Positions 1 through 4,864 of a DNA stretch of 8,556 bases are shown piece by piece; within the stretch, counting starts at the first letter, position 1, and every line of letters begins with the position of its first letter. Position numbers and translations under genes: made by a program. The notes below the pieces were generated by a model. The model was not told the origin of the DNA and made no database searches. It was given only the letters and a program-made list of their open reading frames with translations. The stretch comes from Methanoregula sp. (lineage in GTDB: Archaea; Halobacteriota; Methanomicrobia; Methanomicrobiales; Methanospirillaceae). The DNA lies in assembly GCA_003157895.1 (NCBI GenBank), contig PMKW01000104.1, forward strand, positions 10,589 through 19,144, in the 5' to 3' direction.

Positions 1-178
1 CCGGAGGATTCATCAGAACTCCGAAGCTCGGCTTATGCCTCCCTTCCCGTTGTCGGGGTTTTGTCAAACCTCTCCAACCGCGAGGATAAGAAGAACCCGC
101 CGGAATTCTTTGAGCCAGATGGCGAAGCTCCAGGAGCGTCAATTATCATTGTTTTTATTGATCCTTTTTCTCAGCCAA
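1..178 (+). other. Left-edge stretch; possible 3' end of an unidentified plus-strand gene
   Basis: No start codon or recognised domain is seen. Frame 1 is open from base 1 to a TGA at 205-207, giving 68 residues that include PPEFFEPDGEAPGAS; if real, it would overlap the end of the convergent DUF1646 gene by 29 bases. A second plus frame is also open here, so an open frame alone is weak evidence. T-rich runs at about 151-155 and 164-169 on the plus strand look like an archaeal transcription stop for something arriving from the left. The stretch could equally be non-coding spacer or part of a dispersed repeat. Confidence 0.25.
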
Positions 179-1297
179 TCAGGCAAGTCCGAGCCAGCCG
201 GGTATGAAAAGGAGAACAAAGAAGACCGCCATCAGCACAAGGCCAAGGGGGATGCCAACCTCTGCCCACTCGCGGCTCGTGATCCCCAGCTTGCCTGCCG
301 CAATGATATTGGGGATATTACCGGGAATGAGCATCCCGCCAGCGATGAGGAGCCCCATCAGAGCACTCAAGATCTGCGTAAGCGTGAGCGCGGGACCGAT
401 CTCGGCTGCGGCAAGCGTTGCATTGTCGAGCACTGCTGAAACGATATTGACCCAGTAGAGACCCGCTGAAGGGATATTGATGATATATTCCAGGATGAGC
501 GGCTTGAACCCTTCCCCGAGGAAGATGAGGGCCATGATGAAGAGATAGACCTTGCCCGCCCGGATCACGATATCGCGGACGGATTCCCGTTCGACAATGC
601 ATTCGAGTTTCGTATCCCCGACGTGGCTCCGGCTGAAGAGGAAGACGCCGATAAAGCCCAGGGCAACAATTGCGGGTACGATGTAAATGGCCAGCCTGTC
701 GAAGAGGAACATGAAGCCGGCATGATACGGGGTGCCGGACAGTTTTGAGATCACGATGGTCGTGAGTGGTTCGCCGAGCGGCGTGAGCCCGGCACCAAGA
801 CCGATGGAGAAGCAGGCAACGACAGCGATCTCCACCTTTGCCTTCTGTACCACCGGCAGGGCATTGACGATCTCGACAAGGATGATCGCAGCGAGGATCG
901 CAGAGATGATGCTCGAGATGAGGCCGAGTACAACAATGAGAAAAAAAACAATTGCATTCAAGGAGAAGCGGCCGATCATGCTCGCAATCGCCGCTTCCAT
1001 TTTGTGGTGGAACCAGTAGAGAAGAAGGCCGACGAGCAGGACGATCTGCACGATCCCAACGGGGATATTAAAAACGGTCGTGATCTTCAGGGGAGCAAGG
1101 AGCGCCTCTTCGATGATCGTTGTGCTCCAGCCGGTTGTCTCCCCGGGGAGGGGCATGAACCCCGCGATGGTCAGCGCCACCACCCCGCAGGCAAACAGGA
1201 AAACCTCGAGATTGTGCTCGACCTGTTTTACCCGGAACGGCAGGACCAGGACGAGCAGGAAGATGATAAAAAGGCCGCTGTTCACCAGAAGATCCAT
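179..1297 (-). CDS. DUF1646 family membrane transporter (putative cation antiporter)
   Basis: A 372-residue, almost entirely hydrophobic protein with about ten predicted membrane segments. It matches the DUF1646 family, common in methanogens and distantly related to the ArsB/NhaD ion transporter superfamily; substrate and direction are not established, and a role in Na+ or H+ exchange is inference. Two polar breaks within hydrophobic stretches are typical of such carriers: GLTPLGEP at about 170-177, and SAVLDNATLAAAEIGP (287-302) followed by GNIPNIIAAGK (326-336). They suggest two related halves with re-entrant, ion-binding elements. The ATG at 1297 is preferred over the one at 1348, because GGTGA lies just upstream of 1297 and the first hydrophobic helix begins at once. 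The longer start would add 17 polar residues with no ribosome site. The gene is transcribed away from the atpHI operon. Length is near the family norm and nothing looks broken. Confidence 0.85.
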   Translation of the reverse strand: MDLLVNSGLFIIFLLVLVLPFRVKQVEHNLEVFLFACGVVALTIAGFMPLPGETTGWSTTIIEEALLAPLKITTVFNIPVGIVQIVLLVGLLLYWFHHKMEAAIASMIGRFSLNAIVFFLIVVLGLISSIISAILAAIILVEIVNALPVVQKAKVEIAVVACFSIGLGAGLTPLGEPLTTIVISKLSGTPYHAGFMFLFDRLAIYIVPAIVALGFIGVFLFSRSHVGDTKLECIVERESVRDIVIRAGKVYLFIMALIFLGEGFKPLILEYIINIPSAGLYWVNIVSAVLDNATLAAAEIGPALTLTQILSALMGLLIAGGMLIPGNIPNIIAAGKLGITSREWAEVGIPLGLVLMAVFFVLLFIPGWLGLA

Positions 1298-1363
1298 GCC
1301 GTTCACCGTTCTTCCGGCATGCGGGGGCAGGGGCCGGTTTCTGCTCAAGTGTATGCAGCCGGG

Positions 1364-1371
1364 AAATTAAT
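1364..1371 (-). promoter_or_regulatory. Candidate TATA box for the DUF1646 gene
   Basis: On the minus strand ATTAATTT is preceded by a purine-rich, BRE-like AAAGAAACCC. A start point about 25 bases downstream (near 1342-1345) would give a leader of roughly 45-50 bases containing the GGTGA ribosome site before the ATG at 1297. It is placed by pattern and spacing only. Confidence 0.35.
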
Positions 1372-1416
1372 GGGTTTCTTTAATCCTGCGGTTTCCGGAG
1401 TGCGCCGGTACGAAGG

Positions 1417-1423
1417 TATATAT
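1417..1423 (+). promoter_or_regulatory. Candidate TATA box for the small ORF-atpH-atpI operon
   Basis: TATATAT stands out in otherwise GC-rich DNA and is preceded by CGAAGG, a fair BRE. Archaeal spacing of 25-27 bases puts the transcript start near 1443-1448, just before the small ORF at 1474 and about 240 bases before atpH. No other good TATA box was seen between here and atpH, so this probably drives the whole cluster. Confidence 0.5.
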
Positions 1424-1473
1424 GCTTCGTCAATGGTATAGACAAATTGGTTATAACGGGTGTCGTGAGGACC

Positions 1474-1671
1474 GTGGCAAAGGACATCTCGAAGATCATC
1501 AGTTCATTGCAGACCACTGCTGTCAACCGGTGCAGGGAACGGCTTGATGAGGCCGCCATCAGAGCCCGGGATCTGATCAGCAGCGGCGATACATATGATG
1601 AGAAGGGTAAGGCGCACGACAGGCCGGAGTACAGGGTCACGTCCCTGCTGAAGCGCAGGCATGGCCTCTAG
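1474..1671 (+). CDS. Small uncharacterised protein at the head of the atpHI operon
   Basis: I do not recognise this protein. From the GTG at 1474 it has 65 residues, with an amphipathic helical first half (VAKDISKIISSLQ, then RERLDEAAIRARDLI) and a basic tail ending LLKRRHGL. There is no signal peptide or membrane segment. Alternative starts in frame are TTG 1447 and GTG 1465. 1474 is chosen because GGTG (1459-1462) and GAGG (1467-1470) lie upstream, although the site is not strong, and TTG 1447 would have to be read leaderless. The TAG at 1669-1671 comes immediately before the ribosome site of atpH (1675-1679), suggesting co-transcription and perhaps translational coupling. Codon choice resembles the neighbours. 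Its position suggests a link to the ATP synthase, but this is context only; a fortuitous ORF in a long leader is the alternative. Confidence 0.5.
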   Translation: MAKDISKIISSLQTTAVNRCRERLDEAAIRARDLISSGDTYDEKGKAHDRPEYRVTSLLKRRHGL

Positions 1672-1684
1672 AGTGGTGGAAAGC

Positions 1685-2008
1685 ATGGATGAGCCGGAAA
1701 AAACACTCCTGCGGCAGATACGGGAAAGGGAGCAGGAGTATGCAAAGAAGATCGAGGTCACCAGAAAAGAGACCGATGCCGCGATAGCTTCTGCACAGGG
1801 CGAGGCCGAGAGCCTGCTCTGCACAGCTGACAGCGCAGGAAAAACGGAGGCCAAACAGCGCTACTGGGAGGAGAAAGGGAAGATCGAGACCGAGATCGAA
1901 GGGATCGGGCGCGAAGCAGCAGCCGGGCGGGACAGGGCCGCAGCAAACGGGGAGAAGAACCTGCCCCGTGCAGTTGAAACCATTACCGGCTATGTGACCA
2001 GGGAATAA
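1685..2008 (+). CDS. atpH: A-type ATP synthase subunit H (peripheral stalk)
   Basis: A 107-residue hydrophilic protein that is almost entirely one charged, alanine-rich helix (EKTLLRQIREREQEYAKKI, later EAKQRYWEEKGKIETEIEG). This is the usual form of archaeal subunit H, which pairs with subunit E in a long coiled coil. The E-H stalks hold the A3B3 head fixed against the membrane subunit a while the central rotor turns. The ATG at 1685 is chosen over the one at 1661 because GGTGG sits five bases before it, the 1661 start has no ribosome site, and 107 residues fits the family. The identification rests on composition and on the following atpI gene, in the usual H-I order. The gene ends in TAA, 25 bases before atpI. 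A single cysteine (C38 in this numbering) is present. Confidence 0.85.
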   Translation: MDEPEKTLLRQIREREQEYAKKIEVTRKETDAAIASAQGEAESLLCTADSAGKTEAKQRYWEEKGKIETEIEGIGREAAAGRDRAAANGEKNLPRAVETITGYVTRE

Positions 2009-2028
2009 GCGGGCCCCCCGCGGGAGGG
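2009..2028 (+). promoter_or_regulatory. GC hairpin and ribosome binding site between atpH and atpI
   Basis: GCGGG at 2009-2013 can pair with CCCGC at 2017-2021 around a three-base loop. The ribosome site GGGAGG (2022-2027) follows directly, six bases before the atpI ATG. An alternative fold, CCCGCGGG at 2017-2024, would cover the first bases of that site. The site itself is strong and fixes the start at 2034. Known A-type complexes have two H per one I, so some damping of atpI translation would be sensible, but that is inference. Confidence 0.45.
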
Positions 2029-2033
2029 ATGGC

Positions 2034-3971
2034 ATGCTCCAGTCGATGAAAAGGATTCAGGTGATCGGGCCAAAAGATGAACTGAACCGGGTAGTCGACC
2101 TTATGTATCAGGCAGGCACGGTCCACCTGGAGAACGCGAGCGAGGAGGTTCCCTTAAGAGAGATCCACCTCACACCGGTAAAACTGGAGGCGGCACAGAA
2201 TATTTCTGATGCGCTCAGCAAGATCCAGGCAATCTTTTCCACCCTGCCGGTCATTGCCGATGACCCGGAACGGCAGAAAGCGGTCCAGGCTACCCTGGGG
2301 CAGAAGAGCTACGACCAGATCATCAGAAGAGCCCGCGAGGTCATAAAAGAACTTGAGGCAACCACGCGGGAACTGACGGCAAGGAAGAGCGATCTTACCT
2401 TAGCGGACACAGCGCTGGACCGGTATACGAAGGTCCTTTCCATCATCCAGCCGTTGGAGAAGGAACTGCCGACACTGGAGGGCTTTGAGGTTACGATCCT
2501 TCTCATCCAGAAGGAGCATGCAGGGATAATCGAGATCATAAAAAAGGAGATTGCCACGATCACCCACAACCACTTCGAGATGAATTCCATGTCGGTGGAC
2601 GAGAACACCCTTGCCACGATCATGGTCTTTTCCAAGCAGTATTCGGAAGAGGTCCATGCCTTCATCTACTCGGTGAACGTCAATGAGGTCCGGCTCCCGA
2701 AGGAATACACGGGCAGGCCGTTTTTCGAGATGTTTGCGCTGATTGAGGAGCAGAAACAAAAAAACACTGAAGAGATTGCCGCCATCGACAGCCGCCTCGC
2801 CTCATTCTCGTCTATCTGGTACCAGGAGCTGGTGGTGCTCAAGAAACACCTGGAGGATATTTATGCTGAAGTAGGGGCCTATACCAACTTCGGGCTCTCA
2901 GACTATACCTTCGTGATCATGGGCTGGATCCCGAAAAAACACCTCCGTGCCATGCAGCAGTCTCTCAACAACACCTTCGGGGGCCGGGTGATTGTCCGCG
3001 AACTGGGGACAACGGAAGAAGACATGAAGCACGCTCCCGTGTGGTATGACAACCCCGCATGGATCAAACCCTTCGAGTTCATCATGGGGCTTGTGGCCCT
3101 GCCGAAATACAATGAGTTCGATCCCTCGCCCATCCTCGCGATCTTCTTTCCCCTGTTCTTCGGGATGATGGTGGGAGATATCGGCTACGGGCTCGTGATC
3201 CTTGCCATCGGGCTTTATGTCCGGCACCGGGTTCCTGCGGACACTTTTTTCGGGAACATGGCGCGTGTGCTGATCATCTCCTCGATCCCGACCATCATCT
3301 TCGGGTACCTGTATGGGGAGTTCTTCGGGAACCTCGGGGAAATTCTCGGGTGGATCGAACCGGTGCACCTCCTCGGCATCTCATGGAACCGGAGTGAAGC
3401 GGTCATCCCCATGCTGGTCCTCGCCATCTCGGTCGGGGTCATCCACGTATTCTTGGGACTCTCGATCGGCATCCGGAATGCAATTATCACGAAAAACAGG
3501 AAGCACCTTACGGCGCACTCAGGCATGATTCTTGCGATCACCGCGATCATTGTCCTGCTGGCGATGCTTGCCGGTGCTCTCCCTGCGGGGGCAATCTATC
3601 CCGGTGCAGTCCTCCTGATCGCCGGCCTTTGCCTCCTTGTCTATGGGGCCGGCGCATTCGGAGCCATGGAAGTGATGGGCACGGTAGGCAACATCCTCTC
3701 GTACGCCCGGCTGATGGCAATCGGTATGGCGTCCGTGATCCTCGCGATCGTGGCAAACGAGATGGCGGGAGCCTTCGGGATCGCGATCATCGGCATCATC
3801 ATGGCCGTCCTGCTCCACGGCCTCAATATCCTGCTTGCCATGTTTTCCCCCTCCATCCACTCGATCCGTCTCCACCTCGTGGAGTTCTTCTCCAAGTTCT
3901 ACGAGGGCGGGGGCGTGGCGTACAAGCCGTTTGCGCGGGTTTTGGCCGGGGGCGGGAAGAAGAGCAGCTGA
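2034..3971 (+). CDS. atpI: A-type ATP synthase subunit I (membrane stator subunit a)
   Basis: A 645-residue protein, the usual length for the archaeal/V-type subunit a. Subunit a provides the two half-channels for the coupling ion and faces the rotating c ring. Residues 1-340 are a soluble domain with coiled-coil stretches (about 85-130 and 235-275) that binds the peripheral stalks. Residues 360-640 hold about seven or eight membrane helices. Family hallmarks are clear: PLFFGMMVGDIGYG at 373-386; SYARLMAIG with R559, aligning with the essential arginine of yeast Vph1 (R735) and Thermus; and HSIRLHLVEFFSKFYEGGG with R612, aligning with the second conserved arginine. The start at 2034 is supported by GGGAGG six bases upstream; a second ATG at 2046 is possible. 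The partner genes K-E-C-F that normally follow are absent: beyond the TGA lies repeat-rich non-coding DNA. Confidence 0.95.
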   Translation: MLQSMKRIQVIGPKDELNRVVDLMYQAGTVHLENASEEVPLREIHLTPVKLEAAQNISDALSKIQAIFSTLPVIADDPERQKAVQATLGQKSYDQIIRRAREVIKELEATTRELTARKSDLTLADTALDRYTKVLSIIQPLEKELPTLEGFEVTILLIQKEHAGIIEIIKKEIATITHNHFEMNSMSVDENTLATIMVFSKQYSEEVHAFIYSVNVNEVRLPKEYTGRPFFEMFALIEEQKQKNTEEIAAIDSRLASFSSIWYQELVVLKKHLEDIYAEVGAYTNFGLSDYTFVIMGWIPKKHLRAMQQSLNNTFGGRVIVRELGTTEEDMKHAPVWYDNPAWIKPFEFIMGLVALPKYNEFDPSPILAIFFPLFFGMMVGDIGYGLVILAIGLYVRHRVPADTFFGNMARVLIISSIPTIIFGYLYGEFFGNLGEILGWIEPVHLLGISWNRSEAVIPMLVLAISVGVIHVFLGLSIGIRNAIITKNRKHLTAHSGMILAITAIIVLLAMLAGALPAGAIYPGAVLLIAGLCLLVYGAGAFGAMEVMGTVGNILSYARLMAIGMASVILAIVANEMAGAFGIAIIGIIMAVLLHGLNILLAMFSPSIHSIRLHLVEFFSKFYEGGGVAYKPFARVLAGGGKKSS

Positions 3972-4086
3972 GTTCCCCCCGCATTCTCTGCGTTAACCGG
4001 AGTTTATGCATTTTGTCAAGATGTTGTGTAAGTAAACAAACTGGAGACTTAGAGACTGTTTGAGCTGCTAAGTGCTTTCAATCGCT
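3972..4086 (+). other. Non-coding spacer after atpI
   Basis: No gene is visible. Short inverted repeats occur (CAAAC 4037-4041 with GTTTG 4058-4062; CTTAG 4048-4052 with CTAAG 4068-4072), but none carries a convincing T-run. No K subunit reading frame follows atpI. Confidence 0.5.
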
Positions 4087-4153
4087 GATCGATTTTCAGA
4101 TCAAAATCGGATCGCGATCGATCCGGATCGGTTTTTCGATCGCGATCGTGATC
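4087..4153. repeat. GATC-rich palindrome cluster with a long hairpin
   Basis: Nine GATC sites fall within about 67 bases. Overlapping perfect palindromes include CGATCCGGATCG (4119-4130) and CGATCGCGATCG (4137-4148). A 12-base arm at 4110-4121 is exactly complementary to 4136-4147, giving a strong hairpin with a 14-base loop that contains TTTT. Just before it, CGATTTT (4090-4096) pairs with AAAATCG (4103-4109) around a six-base loop. The cluster lies about 120-180 bases past the atpI stop. It could end the atpHI transcript, bind a dimeric protein, be a methylation-dense site, or be a remnant of a mobile palindromic element; the sequence does not decide. Confidence 0.6.
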
Positions 4154-4163
4154 GTGATGAAAA

Positions 4164-4240
4164 TTTTTCAATCAAGATTTGATGAAAAAAATTTAATCAA
4201 AGTCTGCTTGAAAATTTTCAATCAAAGTCTGGTTGTAAAA
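4164..4240. repeat. Degenerate ~25-bp hairpin repeats, first array (three units)
   Basis: Three units start near 4164, 4191 and 4215. The consensus is roughly TTTTCAATCAA, then RGTCTGS, then TTGAAAA, so each unit is an imperfect inverted repeat. The first is almost perfect: TTTTTCA and TCAA pair with TTGA and TGAAAAA around GAT with one bulged A. Spacing is 24-27 bases. Units directly abut, with no unique spacer. Confidence 0.7.
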
Positions 4241-4259
4241 AGTTAAACAGATCCGCAAC

Positions 4260-4307
4260 AACCGGAATCTATCGTTCACATCTGGGGCGAAATTGTGGAT
4301 TCCGGTT
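4260..4307. repeat. 10-bp perfect inverted repeat between the two arrays
   Basis: AACCGGAATC at 4260-4269 is exactly complementary to GATTCCGGTT at 4298-4307, with a 28-base loop. Inside, CACA (4277-4280) can also pair with TGTG (4294-4297), extending the stem with a bulge. The segment 4241-4305 does not resemble the repeat unit and appears to interrupt the array. It may be a small structured RNA, a hairpin-type stop, or the ends of a tiny inserted element. Confidence 0.5.
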
Positions 4308-4470
4308 TTCAATCAAGGTCTGCTTGAAAAATTTTAATCAAAGTCTGCTGAAAAATTTTCATTCAGGGTTTGATTGAAAAAAATAAATCACGGTTTAATT
4401 GATCTGCAAGCGGTTTTCAATCGCGATCATGATCGCGATGATCTTTTTCAAATCAAGGTCCGGTTGAAAA
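4306..4470. repeat. Degenerate ~25-bp hairpin repeats, second array (five or six units)
   Basis: Units start near 4306, 4332, 4356 and 4382 (the last badly decayed), then again at 4445. A hybrid unit at 4414 keeps the TTTTCAATC left arm but continues into a GATC palindrome. The clearest copies are 4306-4330 and 4445-4470, both TTTTCAA...GGTTGAAAA-like and self-complementary at their ends. Spacing is mostly 24-30 bases. The units are the same family as the first array. Confidence 0.65.
4420..4439. repeat. Perfect 20-bp palindrome inside the second array
   Basis: ATCGCGATCATGATCGCGAT is identical to its own reverse complement. It contains two GATC sites and two TCGCGA cores, like the cluster at 4087-4153, and is joined to a TTTTCAA repeat arm on its left and GATCTTTTTC on its right. 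The shared words link the two palindrome-rich sites, about 300 bases apart, as one family. Confidence 0.7.
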
Positions 4471-4484
4471 TAATAAATCAATTC

Positions 4485-4708
4485 TCAATCTTCTATTTCC
4501 CCTCCTGAAAACACATCCTGGTGAATACCGAAACCATGATCAGCATCATGAGGGGGCCACCCCTCCCATCCGAAAACGTAGACAAGAAAAAGGTACCCGA
4601 TAATGGCAAGGGTATCGATCATGAGAAGGGTAATAATGAGGCGTAAAAAGCCTTCTTCTTTTTCTCATAGGGGAACGATCCCTGTTCTTCAGGAAGGGGC
4701 AACGCCAT
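4485..4708 (-). pseudogene. Small single-pass membrane protein gene with a one-base frameshift
   Basis: On the minus strand an ATG at 4708 opens MALPLPEEQGSFPYE and then hits an A-run (plus-strand T-run 4659-4663). In the reading frame as given the protein ends after 29 residues. If the run had one more A, the frame would continue to a TGA at 4485 and give a coherent 74-residue protein: a charged N-terminus, one membrane helix at about 22-47 (core IITLLMIDTLAIIGYLFLVY), then a His/acid-rich tail (GWPPHDADHGFGIHQD) ending GGEIED. A TATA-like CTATATC lies at 4731-4737, its centre about 26 bases before the ATG, which suits a leaderless transcript and explains the lack of a ribosome site. The downstream part could also start at an internal ATG (4622; 45 residues). 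I recognise no family. It may be a decayed gene, a sequencing error in the run, or a programmed shift. Confidence 0.45.
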
Positions 4709-4730
4709 CTGAGAAAAGAAGGTGGGGGAT

Positions 4731-4737
4731 GATATAG
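4731..4737 (-). promoter_or_regulatory. Candidate TATA box for the small membrane gene
   Basis: Minus-strand CTATATC, with its centre 26 bases before the ATG at 4708, is the spacing expected of a leaderless archaeal transcript. The plus-strand reading, GATATAG, could serve the 542-residue gene in the other direction, with a start near 4760. Confidence 0.35.
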
Positions 4738-4812
4738 ATACGATTCCATTTTGCCGGGCAGCTCACTGCTTTGCGCAATAGGAGGGAATTGGAATTAAAT
4801 TTTGTAACGTAC

Positions 4813-4843
4813 AGGTGATTCTAATATGTCGGCGATTTCATAG
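4813..4843 (+). promoter_or_regulatory. Strong ribosome site with a five-codon in-frame ORF before the 542-residue gene
   Basis: AGGTGAT (4813-4819), a near-ideal archaeal ribosome site, lies six bases before an ATG at 4826. That frame reads Met-Ser-Ala-Ile-Ser and then TAG (4841-4843). It is exactly in frame with the downstream gene: reading past the TAG gives WQERIVQ and joins its ATG at 4865, whose own ribosome site (AGGAAAGGA) is weak. The unit may be a leader peptide coupling translation, an amber mutation that shortened the protein by 13 codons, or a read-through site. A TATA-like AATTAAATTTT at about 4793-4803 might instead start the transcript too late to include the ribosome site. 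Confidence 0.5.
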
Positions 4844-4864
4844 TGGCAGGAAAGGATAGTTCAG

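Noticed and set aside
1298..1348. Longer N-terminus for the DUF1646 gene from the ATG at 1348
   Set aside because: It adds 17 polar residues without a ribosome site, whereas the ATG at 1297 has GGTGA upstream and begins at the first helix.
1004..1441. 145-residue plus-strand frame opposite the DUF1646 gene
   Set aside because: It has highly charged, low-complexity composition typical of antisense to a membrane protein and runs through the promoter region.
1661..1684. Longer atpH start at 1661
   Set aside because: It has no ribosome site and overlaps the preceding ORF; the ATG at 1685 has GGTGG at good spacing and gives the usual length.
2898..3368. 156-residue minus-strand frame inside atpI
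   Set aside because: It is antisense to the strongly conserved membrane domain of atpI and has His/Pro/Glu-rich shadow composition.
4164..4470. CRISPR array
   Set aside because: Repeats are degenerate, abut directly and have no unique spacers of constant length; no cas gene is nearby.
4087..4470. Replication origin
   Set aside because: AT-rich repeats and palindromes are suggestive, but no Cdc6/Orc1 gene is nearby and no archaeal origin-recognition-box-like sequence was seen.
4546..4749. 67-residue minus-strand frame starting MESYLYHPPP
   Set aside because: Its composition is implausible; the neighbouring frames at the same place join into a better membrane protein, and the TATA-like CTATATC falls inside this frame.
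3972..4864. A degraded atpK (c subunit) after atpI
   Set aside because: No glycine/alanine-rich hydrophobic hairpin frame was found on either strand in this interval.
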